From: an uncultured Gammaproteobacteria bacterium
GTDB lineage: Bacteria > Pseudomonadota > Gammaproteobacteria > Magnimaribacterales > Magnimaribacteraceae
Direction of reading: 5' to 3'
Assembly: GCA_913031395.1 (NCBI GenBank)
Contig: CAJWDT010000003.1
Location: 1 to 64,000 of the forward strand
DNA: 64,000 nucleotides
A model generated the notes under the pieces. The model was given only the letters and a program-made list of their open reading frames with translations. It searched no databases and was not told the DNA's origin. The position numbers were made by a program, and so were the translations under genes. Positions 42,978 to 54,028 of the stretch are shown here, in pieces (the stretch's first letter is position 1; every line of letters starts with the position of its first letter).

Positions 42978-44384
42978 TTAAGAAGAATAAGGGTCCTCAT
43001 TTTCATCATAATGTTGTGGAGGGAATCTCTCATTTTTAGCAAGATTCTGAAACGTTGCAGTGTTCTCTAAGAATGCAACTGGTACAGCTTTAGTGGGTCC
43101 ATTTCTTTGCTTAGCTATGTTAACTTCAGCTTTTCCTTTGCTCTCTAAATCAGTAGGGTCATAGTATGAATGTCTATATAAAAATGCAATTACATCTGCA
43201 TCTTGCTCTATTGCACCTGAATCCCTTAGATCAGCTAAAATTGGTCTCTTGTTAGGTCTTGTCTCTACAGCCCTATTTAACTGAGATAAAGCTATTACTG
43301 GTACATTAAGCTCTTTAGCCAAAGCTTTAAGTGATCTGCTGATTTCACTGATTTCAGATACTCTATTATCTCCTCTTCCTGGTATTTGCATTAGCTGAAG
43401 ATAATCAATCACTATCATTGCCAAATCGTCATTCTCCCTTTTAACACGTCTTGCTCTAGCTCTTATTTCCGAAGGGGACAATGCGGGAGTATCATCTAAG
43501 AGAATATGCTTTTGACTCAATACAGATAGAGCTTTATCTATTCCTGCCCAGTCTTGTTCTTCTAATTGCCCTCTCATCAGCCTTTGCAGGTCAATATTCG
43601 AAATACTAGATATAAATCTTCTTACTACCTGCTCAGATGACATCTCCATACTAAACAATAAAACGGTTTGATCAGTTTGACGAGCTACATTTTCTGCTAT
43701 GTTGAAAGCAAAAGCTGTTTTACCCATAGAAGGTCTTCCGGCAATAATAATTAAATCTGATTTTTGGAATCCAAGTGTTACTTCATCAATTTCAGTAAAA
43801 CCAGTGCTCACTCCTACTAATGAGCTGCCGCTTTCAGAAGATTCTTGAATATCAGCGTATACCGGACCTAATAATTCTTTTACTTCTCTTGGTCCTACAG
43901 ATCGATTAAGGTCATCTCGTAGACTCAATATTTTTTCTTCAGCTTCGTCTATGATCCTATCACTGCCTGACGCATCCGATTCTTTAGCGACTTTAGAGAT
44001 ATTATCTGCAGCAATTATAAGCCTTCTAAGATTAGATCTTTGCTTAATAATATCTGCATAACTTTGGATGTTAGCTACACTTGGTGTTTCCTTGGCAAGC
44101 AAGGCTAAATAGTCTTTTCCGCCAGAGTTGATAAGTTTTGGAAGGTCTCCATTCCCTTCTATAGCCTCTTGAACAGTTATAACATCTATTGGTTTACCTG
44201 CATCCTGGAGATCGTGAATAGTCTTATAGATGAGTTTATGTTCATCCTTATGGAAGTCATCTTCCTTTACAAGGTCTGAAACGATATCCCAAGTTTCATT
44301 CTTGAGCATTATTCCGCCAAGCACGGCTTTTTCTGCTTCAGTTGAGTAAGGTAATTCTCTGTTGGGTGGTGTATCTAGTGCCAT
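42978..44384 (-). CDS. dnaB: Replicative DNA helicase DnaB
   Basis: PYSTEAEKAVLGGIML, IIAGRPSMGKTAFAFNIAENVA, DLRDSGAIEQDADVIAFLYR. Confidence 0.97.
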   Translation of the reverse strand: MALDTPPNRELPYSTEAEKAVLGGIMLKNETWDIVSDLVKEDDFHKDEHKLIYKTIHDLQDAGKPIDVITVQEAIEGNGDLPKLINSGGKDYLALLAKETPSVANIQSYADIIKQRSNLRRLIIAADNISKVAKESDASGSDRIIDEAEEKILSLRDDLNRSVGPREVKELLGPVYADIQESSESGSSLVGVSTGFTEIDEVTLGFQKSDLIIIAGRPSMGKTAFAFNIAENVARQTDQTVLLFSMEMSSEQVVRRFISSISNIDLQRLMRGQLEEQDWAGIDKALSVLSQKHILLDDTPALSPSEIRARARRVKRENDDLAMIVIDYLQLMQIPGRGDNRVSEISEISRSLKALAKELNVPVIALSQLNRAVETRPNKRPILADLRDSGAIEQDADVIAFLYRHSYYDPTDLESKGKAEVNIAKQRNGPTKAVPVAFLENTATFQNLAKNERFPPQHYDENEDPYSS

Positions 44385-44447
44385 AGCTTTTTCTTAAGGA
44401 AAGCCGTTAATTCTCCCACCGGAAGAAGTTTAAGACAAGGTACTTTT

Positions 44448-44903
44448 TTAGTTTTCTTCTAGAGCGGTAATTTGAATTGTTATTGACCTGATGACTTCAG
44501 GATGAAGCTCTATATCAAGGGAATATTCACCTAATTCTTTTAAAGCGCCTTCTGGAAGTCTTACCGCGCTCTTTTCAACCTCAAAGCCTTTTTCGTTTAA
44601 TGCATCAGCAATTTCTCTAGTACCTATAGATCCATATAAGGTTCCTTCTTCTGATACAGAAGCTGATATTGCAATAGATAATCCATCCATTTTTTCAGAT
44701 TGTTTGAGTGCTGAATCTTTTCTATCAGCCTCAGCAGTCATGAGAGCTTCTTTTCTCTTTTCATATTCAGCTTTATTTTCTTCATCAGCTCGAACAGCCT
44801 TGCCTGTTGGAATGAGGAAATTCCTTCCATATCCTGATTTAACATTTACTAGATCACCAGGATCTCCTAATTGCGCGACTTTTTCTAAAAGTATTAATTC
44901 CAT
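44448..44903 (-). CDS. rplI: 50S ribosomal protein L9
   Basis: LILLEKVAQLGDPGDLVNVKSGYGRNFLIPTGKA. Confidence 0.97.
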   Translation of the reverse strand: MELILLEKVAQLGDPGDLVNVKSGYGRNFLIPTGKAVRADEENKAEYEKRKEALMTAEADRKDSALKQSEKMDGLSIAISASVSEEGTLYGSIGTREIADALNEKGFEVEKSAVRLPEGALKELGEYSLDIELHPEVIRSITIQITALEEN

Positions 44904-44906
44904 AGC

Positions 44907-45170
44907 TTAATTATAATGTGAATCTGTATAAGGTATTAGGGCAAGATGCCTAGCTCTTTTAACAGCCTTATTAAGTTGCCTTTGATATTTAGCTGAAGTT
45001 CCTGTCATTCTTGCAGGGATAATTTTGCCAGTCTCTGTAATATATTCTTTAAGAAGCTTGATATCCTTGAAATCAACCTCTTCGATACCTAAAGAGGTGA
45101 ATTTACAATACTTGGGACGATTATCGTAATCACTCTTTCTTTTAAAATTCTTTTTTTGTTTTTTAGCCAT
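44907..45170 (-). CDS. rpsR: 30S ribosomal protein S18
   Basis: [47 protein letters not shown]. Confidence 0.97.
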   Translation of the reverse strand: MAKKQKKNFKRKSDYDNRPKYCKFTSLGIEEVDFKDIKLLKEYITETGKIIPARMTGTSAKYQRQLNKAVKRARHLALIPYTDSHYN

Positions 45171-45667
45171 TATTCACTTTCCTTTTTTTCTTCCTCTGGT
45201 GAAGCATCTATTTTTTCTTCAAGTTTCTCTTCTTGTTTTTGCTCTGTTGTTTCGGTCTTTCCAACAGAAGCGGCTTGGGCTCCTTGATCAACTTTTTTAT
45301 TGATTTCTTCTCTAGCCTCTTGGTAGGAATCTTTTTCATTATCTTCCTTAGTCTGCTGAAGAAGAGCTGAAGGATCACTGTGAGATTTTTTTGCACTTAG
45401 AACTAGGTTACGAATTATAGAATCATTAAACTTAAAAGAGTTCTTAATTTCATCTATGGTCTCTTGATTACATTCAATATTCAGCAAACCGTAACTTGCT
45501 TTAAATTGATCTTGAATTGGATAGGCTAATTTTCTATTACCAATGTTCTCTGAGCGATGCACATTACCACCAGATTCCTTAACTAGGTTATCGAGCCTTG
45601 AAATTATGGATGAAGTTTGATCTGATTGATCAGGATGTACTAAAAATACAATCTCGTAGTTTCTCAT
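45170..45667 (-). CDS. rpsF: 30S ribosomal protein S6 with long acidic C-terminal extension
   Basis: [41 protein letters not shown]; low-complexity E/K-rich tail. Confidence 0.95.
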   Translation of the reverse strand: MRNYEIVFLVHPDQSDQTSSIISRLDNLVKESGGNVHRSENIGNRKLAYPIQDQFKASYGLLNIECNQETIDEIKNSFKFNDSIIRNLVLSAKKSHSDPSALLQQTKEDNEKDSYQEAREEINKKVDQGAQAASVGKTETTEQKQEEKLEEKIDASPEEEKKESE

Positions 45668-45742
45668 TATATTCCTCTTGGTTTAAAGCTCTCATGATAA
45701 TCATGTAGAGCAAGGTGACGCGCATTTTATTTATATCTCACG

Positions 45743-46696
45743 TTATTTGCAAGATAAATAAAGAACCTGCATAACAACCTCATCAAAATTTAATCCATGA
45801 TATGAAGCTGCTTTAGGAAAAAGACTAGTTTCAGTTAAACCTGGCACAGTATTTACCTCAATAATTTGAAAATTACCTTCATTGTCCTCTATGAAATCAA
45901 CCCTACCCCAACTAGAACATCCAAGAGAAGAAAAAGCATGCCAGGCATAATCTTTAATTTCTTCAAGTTTCTCATGTGATAACTCTGCCTTTGTATATTT
46001 GGTTTTTGAGCTTGAATATTTTGAATCAAAATCATAAAACTCGCCCGCAGGTTCGATGCAAATAGGGTGTAAAACTTCATTGCCTAGAATCGAAACTGTC
46101 AATTCTCTTCCATCTACAAATGCCTCGACTAAAATAGAAGAATCGTACTTAACTGCCTCAATCATTGCCTCTTCCAGACTTCCTCTACCTGGTTTAACGA
46201 TAGAAATACCAAAACTTGAACCTTCATTAGCAGGCTTGACTACAAAAGTTTTATCTAAAGCAGTGATATCCTCTTCTCCAGATAGATGGGGGGTTAATTT
46301 CATATCAGCACTTCCTGCATTCTGAATTTCAACGAAATCTGGTGTCGGTAAAAGTAAATCTCTCCATATTTTTTTTGACTCTGTTTTGTTCAAAGAAACC
46401 TGACAAGACTTAGAATCACTTCCAGTAAATTTAATTCCTTTTGATTCAAGGACATCTTGAATAAAGCCATCCTCTCCACCTCGACCATGAAGTGCGATAA
46501 ATGCTAAATCAAATTCTTTAGATAAGTTTCTAGCATCTTCTTCTGACGTTAAATCTACATGCGTATGAGAAATATTATTTGCCTCTAAGGCCTTTGATAC
46601 TGCACTACCAGATTTAATTGATATCTCTCTTTCAGCCGACCATCCTCCAGAAAGAATCAATATTTTTTTTTGGTTGAGGGTGGAAATTAAGTCCAT
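45743..46696 (-). CDS. ddl: D-alanine--D-alanine ligase
   Basis: ILSGGWSAEREISIKSG, VKPANEGSSFGISIV, GRVDFIEDNEGNFQIIEVNTVPGLTETSL. Confidence 0.97.
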   Translation of the reverse strand: MDLISTLNQKKILILSGGWSAEREISIKSGSAVSKALEANNISHTHVDLTSEEDARNLSKEFDLAFIALHGRGGEDGFIQDVLESKGIKFTGSDSKSCQVSLNKTESKKIWRDLLLPTPDFVEIQNAGSADMKLTPHLSGEEDITALDKTFVVKPANEGSSFGISIVKPGRGSLEEAMIEAVKYDSSILVEAFVDGRELTVSILGNEVLHPICIEPAGEFYDFDSKYSSSKTKYTKAELSHEKLEEIKDYAWHAFSSLGCSSWGRVDFIEDNEGNFQIIEVNTVPGLTETSLFPKAASYHGLNFDEVVMQVLYLSCK

Positions 46697-48094
46697 TTAT
46701 AATTCTTTTTCAATCTGTTTACTTATAGACGAAATATCTCCCGCGCCTTGTAAAACAAAAACTGTATCAATATCTGAAAAACTATTAATTCTTTCAAAGA
46801 CATGCTTTGTATCTTCAATTAATTCAACATCAGAAAAGTCTGAGCGCTCTAATGCTTCTTTTATATGAAGACTATCAATATCTTCTATAGGTTCTTCTCC
46901 TGCTGAATATATATTTAAAAGTAATAAATCATCCACATTTTTTAAAACTTCAACAAACTCATCGAATAAATCCTTAGTTCTAGTGTACCGATGAGGTTGA
47001 AAAACCATTTTTAAATTATGATCAGGATAGGAATCTCTTATGGCTTCTATGGTCTTTTTAATCTCTGTAGGATGATGTCCATAATCATCAATGAATACAG
47101 TAGATGAGTCTTTTAGTTTTCGTTCTCCTAAAATCTGCATACGCCTGTTTATGCCCATAAAGTTTTTCAGCGACTCCTTAATCAAGGCTTCAGGAATTTC
47201 TTCTTGTAAGCAAAGTACGACCGCGGCTGCAGCATTAAGAGCGTTATGTTTACCAAGCATATTTAGAGTTAAATCAATTGAACTCTTACCGGCAGTAAGC
47301 TTGAAAGAAGATTTTTTTCCATCGGACTTATAATCAGACAGTACGTAATCGTTTTCTTTATTAAATCCGTAACTAATATGAGATCTTTGAAAACTGGTTT
47401 TCAGTTCATTCACTACCTCATCATCTCCACAAACGATAGACACTCCATTAAATGGAAGTTTTTTAATGAATTCTAAAAACGCCACCTTTAGATTGTCAAA
47501 ATTATTATCATAATTCACTAAATGGTCTGGCTCGATATTTGTAATGACTGAAATAGAGGGCTGAAGCAATAGAAAAGATTGATCGCTTTCATCAGCTTCA
47601 GCTATTAAATATTGACCTTTACCCAATTGAGCGCTGGAATTAAAACTATTGATAATCCCTCCATTGATAAATGTTGGATCAAGTTGAGCATGACTCATGA
47701 TAGAAGCGATCAAGCTGGTGGTGGTAGTTTTACCATGCGTTCCAGCTACTGCTATTCCTCGTTTATTATTCATTAAACTGGATAGCATTTCAGCCCTAGC
47801 CAAGACCGGAATTAATCTTCTCTTTGCTTCAATAATTTCAGGATTATCATCCAATATAGCTGTGGATCTTACTACCATTTCAACAGTTTCTAAATTTTCA
47901 GATTTATGGTCATAACTGACCGAAATTCCTAGTTTTTCAAGTCGCATTGTATTTGCAGAGGAGGAATTGTCTGAACCAGAAACCTTATAGCCTAGATTAA
48001 AAAGGACTTCGGCTATTCCGCACATACCACTACCCCCAATACCAATAAAATGAATATTATTTAGTTTAGAGTTTGAGGAATTCATCAATTTCAT
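46697..48094 (-). CDS. murC: UDP-N-acetylmuramate--L-alanine ligase
   Basis: IHFIGIGGSGMCGIAEVL, GTHGKTTTTSLIASI, DDYGHHPTEI. Confidence 0.97.
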   Translation of the reverse strand: MKLMNSSNSKLNNIHFIGIGGSGMCGIAEVLFNLGYKVSGSDNSSSANTMRLEKLGISVSYDHKSENLETVEMVVRSTAILDDNPEIIEAKRRLIPVLARAEMLSSLMNNKRGIAVAGTHGKTTTTSLIASIMSHAQLDPTFINGGIINSFNSSAQLGKGQYLIAEADESDQSFLLLQPSISVITNIEPDHLVNYDNNFDNLKVAFLEFIKKLPFNGVSIVCGDDEVVNELKTSFQRSHISYGFNKENDYVLSDYKSDGKKSSFKLTAGKSSIDLTLNMLGKHNALNAAAAVVLCLQEEIPEALIKESLKNFMGINRRMQILGERKLKDSSTVFIDDYGHHPTEIKKTIEAIRDSYPDHNLKMVFQPHRYTRTKDLFDEFVEVLKNVDDLLLLNIYSAGEEPIEDIDSLHIKEALERSDFSDVELIEDTKHVFERINSFSDIDTVFVLQGAGDISSISKQIEKEL

Positions 48095-49130
48095 TATAAA
48101 TTTTGTCTGAAGTAGATTTTGGGAAGACCTTGCCTGAAGCTATCACCATAGCCTCTCTCCTATTATGATCTTTTTCTAAGTCAATTAGAAGTTGAAAGAG
48201 AGTCTCAGCATTAGATAGATCTGATGTTATGACTTCAGCAGCACCCTTTTGTAAAAGAAATCTAGCATTTGAAAGTTGATGATTATTTGCAGACCAAGGT
48301 AAAGGGAGAAGTATTGAGGGCTTTTGTGCTGCACATATCTCGCTAACACTCATCGCCCCAGATCGAGAAATAATGATATCTGATTCTTTATATGCTTCAG
48401 CCATATTTTCGATAAAACCTCGAATAATAAAATTTGCACTTGCTACCTCATAAGCCTTTTGAAGAGCTTCAGATTTAAGTTTCCCAACTTGATGTGTAAA
48501 AAACCAATTAGATTTAACCGACTTACTTTTTAAAGCCTGAATCATGATGTCGTTTATTTGTTGTGACCCCTGACTACCGCCAATAATCAAAATCCTAAAG
48601 CTTGTATTAGAATTATCATCGCACGGAGAGAGGCTTGAAATTTCTTCTCTTACCGGATTTCCCACAATTAAAATCTTCTCAATGTTATTCTTGAATGTAG
48701 CAGGAAAAGCTTCAAAGGTTCTCGATGAAAATCTGTGCAAAATTTTATTAGTAAGCCCAGGAATACTATTCTGTTCATGAATAAACAATGGACAATATAA
48801 AAATGCACTCAAACTAGGTGCCAAGGATAAATATCCACCTGTAGATATGGCTATATCAGGCTTCATTTTAATAATCAGGAAAAAACTACGAATTAAAGAA
48901 ATTCCAAAGAGAAAAATAGAAGCAATCTTACCCAAGAAATTTTTTCCAAGGAATCCTCTTCCGTTAATAGGAGAAAATCCAAATCCTTCTCTAGAGGCTA
49001 TTTTTTCCTCTAAGCTGTTCTTTTTTCCAATCCAAGAAATTTCATGGCCATGATTAGAAAATTTCTTTGCAATACTCAAAGCCGGGAAAACATGACCTCC
49101 AGTTCCGCCTGCAATTATTAATACTTTCAT
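48066..49130 (-). CDS. murG: UDP-GlcNAc transferase MurG
   Basis: IIAGGTGGHVFPALSIA, HEQNSIPGLTNKIL, ILIIGGSQGSQQIND. Confidence 0.97.
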   Translation of the reverse strand: MKVLIIAGGTGGHVFPALSIAKKFSNHGHEISWIGKKNSLEEKIASREGFGFSPINGRGFLGKNFLGKIASIFLFGISLIRSFFLIIKMKPDIAISTGGYLSLAPSLSAFLYCPLFIHEQNSIPGLTNKILHRFSSRTFEAFPATFKNNIEKILIVGNPVREEISSLSPCDDNSNTSFRILIIGGSQGSQQINDIMIQALKSKSVKSNWFFTHQVGKLKSEALQKAYEVASANFIIRGFIENMAEAYKESDIIISRSGAMSVSEICAAQKPSILLPLPWSANNHQLSNARFLLQKGAAEVITSDLSNAETLFQLLIDLEKDHNRREAMVIASGKVFPKSTSDKIYNEIDEFLKL

Positions 49131-50299
49131 TAGAATTCGGCTCTTCGTTTTATTGTAGCAATTGGCATTGAATTTTTATTTTCATAATCTACTCTTAATA
49201 CTAAACCAATCATAAGGCATACAATCAATAAATTGGTGCCGCCATAACTTATGAGCGGCAGTGTTAAGCCTTTTGTAGGAAGAAGACCGCATGCCACGCC
49301 TACATTTATGAAGGTATGCAATCCAAGCAGAAGCGCCACACCATATGAATAATAAAAGCCAAAAAAATTCTTTCTTATAAGCGACTCTCTACCTATAAAA
49401 AATATCCTAAAAGATAATCCAAAAAGTAAAGCTACTATTAAGAGGCCTCCCATTATTCCTGTTTCTTCAACAATCACAGAAAATATAAAATCTGTATGCG
49501 CATCAGGTAAATATCCCATCTTCATTATCCCCTCACCTAGTCCAACTCCAAACCAATCCCCCCTACCGATAGACATTAATGAGAGAGTAAGTTGGTAACC
49601 ACTACTCCAAGGATTGCTCCAGGGATCTATAAATGAAATGATTCTCTCCCATCTCCATGGCACAAGAGCAATCATGAGAAATATTCCTACGCATCCTAGA
49701 AAAGCAACTATCATAAATTGCTTAAGTTTTACTCCTGCTACAAATAACACCCCTAGAACTGAAACAAAAATGACTGCAGATGAACCCAGATCAGGTTGAA
49801 TTAAAATAACCGATATAACGCTGACAATTATTAATGCCGGTCTAAAAAATCCTAACCAGTGAGATTGAATCTCTTTGATTCGCCTTACAGAATAACAAGA
49901 CACATAAAGCACACTTAAAAACTTCATCACTTCTGAAGGTTGAAGACCAAAACCAGCAATTCTCACCCATCTATTGGCTCCATTTACTTCAACCCCCACT
50001 CCAGGAATGAAAACTAAGAGTAGCAATAAAAAACCTAGACTTAAAAGCAATCTGTCATAAGTTAGCCAAAAATTTAGGGGTATTAGAAAAAATAAAACCA
50101 ATCCTATTGTGCCTAAAATGAAATGAATTAACTGTCTATTAAATATAGCTGTAGGACTGTTATAGATTAAATCTGAGAAATGGACTGAAGCTGAAGCCAA
50201 TATCAATAACCCGCTTAAGCTTAAAATTGTAAATAATGAGATTAATACAAAATCTAGCTTGAGATAATCAAAACTATGAAAAAAATTAAATCTATCCAC
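49130..50299 (-). CDS. ftsW: SEDS peptidoglycan glycosyltransferase FtsW
   Basis: GANRWVRIAGFGLQPSEVMKF, LPDAHTDFIFSVIVEETG, LISYGGTNLL. Confidence 0.96.
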   Translation of the reverse strand: MDRFNFFHSFDYLKLDFVLISLFTILSLSGLLILASASVHFSDLIYNSPTAIFNRQLIHFILGTIGLVLFFLIPLNFWLTYDRLLLSLGFLLLLLVFIPGVGVEVNGANRWVRIAGFGLQPSEVMKFLSVLYVSCYSVRRIKEIQSHWLGFFRPALIIVSVISVILIQPDLGSSAVIFVSVLGVLFVAGVKLKQFMIVAFLGCVGIFLMIALVPWRWERIISFIDPWSNPWSSGYQLTLSLMSIGRGDWFGVGLGEGIMKMGYLPDAHTDFIFSVIVEETGIMGGLLIVALLFGLSFRIFFIGRESLIRKNFFGFYYSYGVALLLGLHTFINVGVACGLLPTKGLTLPLISYGGTNLLIVCLMIGLVLRVDYENKNSMPIATIKRRAEF

Positions 50300-51595
50300 T
50301 TATAGATCTTTTACCAGACTTTTAAATCTGTTGCCTCTCTCTTGATAATCCTTAAACATATCTAGGCTCGAACAAGCAGGAGAAAATAATACGGTATCTC
50401 CTTTTTTTGCCATTGATAAAGTGTTAATAAATGCGGTCTCTAAATCAATTACACTTTCGCAGGTTGAATATTTTTGTACTGAATTAAAAATAATTTTCTT
50501 GTCTTTGCCATAGATGAATATATTTTTTACATTCTTTAATTCTGATAAATCAGTTTTAATAAAATCTTGCCCCTTCGAATCTCCTCCACAAATCAAATAA
50601 ATCTCACCTTTCTGTTTATTGTGATGAACAGACCGAACTGCCATTAGCATTGAATCTAAATTGGTAGATTTAGAGTCATTGATAAAATCAATTCCAGTGA
50701 ATGAACTCACAAATTCATATCTATGAGGCGGTCTTGTAAAGTCTTTAAAAGTTTTTCTAATATTTGCATACAGATCTTCTTCTTTATAGTCATTTGACTT
50801 GAAATTATTTAAAAAAACTTTTAATACTTGAATACTAGCTTTTAAATTTTGTTTATCGTGTAGAGGCCAATCCATGAAAATTGATGATTCAAAAAAATCT
50901 TTAGGCTCATTGAGATGTCTGTAATTCTTAAAATTTTTGTTATAAAAATTATCTTCATTAAAGGAAATATTAAAATGTGAGTTCTTTAAAACTTTTTGTT
51001 TTGCCTCTTTATAATTTTCAAAAGTTCCATGCCGATCTATATGATCTTCCTCTATGTTTAATAGCAATCCTATTTCGAATTCAGTTTCATTTAGCAGGTC
51101 AAGTTGAAAACTTGAAACTTCTATAATTGATACATCAAGATTTTGATCAATATATTTCAGAACGGGCTCTCCAATATTACCTAATGCGGCAACATATAAT
51201 TCTGGGAAAAAAGATTCAAATAAGCGCTTGATCATCAAACATGTAGATGTCTTGCCATTAGTGCCCGTGACTAATATCTTAAAACAATTATTATTTTCTA
51301 GAAATTCTTGAATATCCGAAGAAATTGGTATTTTATTCTTAGTTGCAAAGTTAAAAATTTCATGATCTTTTGATACTCCAGGGCTTGGGTAAACCTTTGA
51401 GATCATTTCACACATATCTTCGTCCAGTAATGGATTTATATTAATCTGCGATTCTTTTTGATAAATACCTTCTAAATTAGGATTGCTTTCCCAGTCTTCG
51501 ATTAAAAATATTTCTTCATGAAAATTAGATAAATAGTCAATGAGCGAGGAACCTGTTGCACCTAGACCAACAACCAAGGGAAATTTGTCTTTCAC
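50300..51595 (-). CDS. murD: UDP-N-acetylmuramoylalanine--D-glutamate ligase
   Basis: VTGTNGKTSTCLMI, LLNIEEDHIDRHGTFENYKEAK, NDSKSTNLDSML. Confidence 0.96.
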   Translation of the reverse strand: MKDKFPLVVGLGATGSSLIDYLSNFHEEIFLIEDWESNPNLEGIYQKESQININPLLDEDMCEMISKVYPSPGVSKDHEIFNFATKNKIPISSDIQEFLENNNCFKILVTGTNGKTSTCLMIKRLFESFFPELYVAALGNIGEPVLKYIDQNLDVSIIEVSSFQLDLLNETEFEIGLLLNIEEDHIDRHGTFENYKEAKQKVLKNSHFNISFNEDNFYNKNFKNYRHLNEPKDFFESSIFMDWPLHDKQNLKASIQVLKVFLNNFKSNDYKEEDLYANIRKTFKDFTRPPHRYEFVSSFTGIDFINDSKSTNLDSMLMAVRSVHHNKQKGEIYLICGGDSKGQDFIKTDLSELKNVKNIFIYGKDKKIIFNSVQKYSTCESVIDLETAFINTLSMAKKGDTVLFSPACSSLDMFKDYQERGNRFKSLVKDL

Positions 51596-51607
51596 TCTCT
51601 ATACCTA

Positions 51608-52690
51608 CTACCTGAGTCTAAGCAGAGCAAGGCCAAGTAAAACTAGCATAAATGTGATAATCCAAAACCTTACAATTACTCTAGGTTCAGGCCAACCTTT
51701 CAATTCATAATGATGATGCAAAGGAGCCATGTTAAAAACTCTCTTGCCAGTCATCTTAAATGAGGCCACTTGCACGATTACAGATAATGCCTCGATGACG
51801 AACAGACCTCCCATGACCAGTAAAACGTATTCATGCCTTATGATGACAGTGACAATACCTAATGCTGCCCCTAGCGATAATGAGCCCACATCACCCATAA
51901 AAACCTGAGCTGGATAAGTATTAAACCAGAGAAATCCTATGCCTGCACCAACCAATGCACCACAAAAAACTATCATTTCTCCAGTGCCTGGCAGATAAGG
52001 AATATTTAAAAAATCTGAATAAATAGCGTTGCCTGCCAAATACCCTATTATCCCGAGGCCAGCCGCTACCATCACGCAAGGTAAGATGGCCAGCCCATCC
52101 AATCCGTCAGTCAAATTAACTGCATTGCTTGTTCCGATAACCACTAAGTAAGAGAGTAATATAAAGCCCAATCCAAGAGGTATGGATATATCTTTAAAGA
52201 AAGGAACTATAAGGCTTGTTTCAGCTATATTTTCCTGACTTAAATATAAATAAGAGCACGCAATGATTGCGATTATTGATTGCCAAAAAATCTTATTAGT
52301 GGCAGACAATCCGTCACTTGACTTGTACTTAATCTTTAAGCGATCATCTATCCATCCAAGAACTCCGAAAGACATAGCGGTTAAAAAGGCGACCCACAAA
52401 TATCTATTTTCTAGGTCACCCCATAAAATAACACTTAGAAATATGGAACTTAGTATTAGAGTTCCTCCCATTGTCGGTGTACCTTGTTTGGAGAGATGAG
52501 TCTTAGGACCTTCTTCTCTTACCACTTGACCTACCTGTATATCTTTCATTTTATTAATAAACCTTGGGCCTAATATTAATGAAAACAGCAGTGAAGTAAG
52601 AGTTGCTAATATAGCTCTTGTAGATAAAAATTCTACGACCCGAAATGGACCAAAAAACTCAGAAAGATATTCAAATAAAGGTAATAGCAT
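51608..52690 (-). CDS. mraY: Phospho-MurNAc-pentapeptide transferase MraY
   Basis: [57 protein letters not shown]. Confidence 0.97.
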   Translation of the reverse strand: MLLPLFEYLSEFFGPFRVVEFLSTRAILATLTSLLFSLILGPRFINKMKDIQVGQVVREEGPKTHLSKQGTPTMGGTLILSSIFLSVILWGDLENRYLWVAFLTAMSFGVLGWIDDRLKIKYKSSDGLSATNKIFWQSIIAIIACSYLYLSQENIAETSLIVPFFKDISIPLGLGFILLSYLVVIGTSNAVNLTDGLDGLAILPCVMVAAGLGIIGYLAGNAIYSDFLNIPYLPGTGEMIVFCGALVGAGIGFLWFNTYPAQVFMGDVGSLSLGAALGIVTVIIRHEYVLLVMGGLFVIEALSVIVQVASFKMTGKRVFNMAPLHHHYELKGWPEPRVIVRFWIITFMLVLLGLALLRLR

Positions 52691-54025
52691 TTACTTTTTT
52701 AATTTATCGGCAATCAAGTCCATTCTTGTAGACCTTGAACCTTTTACTAATAATATAGTGTTATTATCTAATACAGAAACTAAGTAACTGGAAATTTCAT
52801 CATGGCTATTAAAGATTTGAGCATTAACTCTAGTATCTAAGTCTATTGAAGACCAAGCATCACCCAATAAAATCATTTCATCACTTTTATTTTTAGCATA
52901 CTCAAATACTTCTTGGTGAATCTCAGATGATCTCTCTCCTAATTCTTTCATTTCACCGAGAACACAAATTTTCTTTCCTTTAAACCCTTCCAAAGAATCG
53001 AGCGCATTCTTTAATGAAGCCGGATTAGAATTATAAGAATCATCTATTAGAGTAGAGTCATTAATTGATTTAAAGACTGATAATCTTCTTTGAGGCAATT
53101 CACAAGATAAGAGGTTTTCTTTTATCTGAGAAACGCTTCGTTCACAATAAATCGCAATTCCAAAAGATAGAGCTGCATTCATAGCATTGTGAAAGCTAAT
53201 ACCATTTATACAAAGATCTTCTTTTTTTCCGTCAAAAGATAAGCTAAAACTAGTAAGGTTTTTATCCAGCACTATATTAATATCCGAAACTCTAAAATCT
53301 GATACTTTGTCAAAGCCAAAGGTAAAAATATCTGAGGCATTTGTACTTTTTCTCCATAAGTTAATGAATTCTGAGTCTTGAGGTAAAAAAGCAACTCCGT
53401 TTTCTGTTTGAAAATTTAGAATATTACCTTTCTCTATAGCAATGGAATGAGTATCGGAAAGACCCTGTAGATGACCCATAGATACATTAGTTATAGCAGA
53501 TATATTGGGTTTTACTTGATGAGTTAATATTTCTATCTCACCCGGCTCACTTGTTCCCATCTCAATTACAGAAAATTGAAAGTGATTTTCTAAACTCAAC
53601 AAAGAAAAGGGGACTCCGATCTGATTGTTCATATTTCCAATAGTCTTATGACACTCACCATTATTATTTAGAAGATTGGAGATAATTTGCTTCGTGCTTG
53701 TCTTTCCATTGGTACCTGTAATACCGATAACCTTGCCCTGAAATTGCTTCCTATTATGATTAGCAATAGTTGTTATGAAATCATAAGTATCATTAACGAT
53801 GATTTGAGGAATAGATAGTTGCTCTGATTTACTCACAATAACAGCGACCGCACCTTTTGATTGAGCTTCCGACAAAAACTCATGTCCATCAAAGTTTTTT
53901 CCTTTTAAAGCTATGTAGACTTCGTTAAGATTTATTGACCTAGAATCTATACTGAATCCGTTGAAATCAGTCGATTTTCCTATTAACTTGCCATTTGAGA
54001 GATTGGCTAATTGGCTTAAATTCAT
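52691..54025 (-). CDS. murF: UDP-MurNAc-tripeptide--D-Ala-D-Ala ligase
   Basis: GITGTNGKTSTKQII, DDSYNSNPASLKNALDSL, LGEMKELGERS. Confidence 0.96.
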   Translation of the reverse strand: MNLSQLANLSNGKLIGKSTDFNGFSIDSRSINLNEVYIALKGKNFDGHEFLSEAQSKGAVAVIVSKSEQLSIPQIIVNDTYDFITTIANHNRKQFQGKVIGITGTNGKTSTKQIISNLLNNNGECHKTIGNMNNQIGVPFSLLSLENHFQFSVIEMGTSEPGEIEILTHQVKPNISAITNVSMGHLQGLSDTHSIAIEKGNILNFQTENGVAFLPQDSEFINLWRKSTNASDIFTFGFDKVSDFRVSDINIVLDKNLTSFSLSFDGKKEDLCINGISFHNAMNAALSFGIAIYCERSVSQIKENLLSCELPQRRLSVFKSINDSTLIDDSYNSNPASLKNALDSLEGFKGKKICVLGEMKELGERSSEIHQEVFEYAKNKSDEMILLGDAWSSIDLDTRVNAQIFNSHDEISSYLVSVLDNNTILLVKGSRSTRMDLIADKLKK

Positions 54026-54028
54026 TAT

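Noticed and set aside
45208-45396. 62-aa same-strand overlapping ORF within rpsF
   Set aside because: Alternate frame of the low-complexity S6 tail; lysine-rich composition is a by-product
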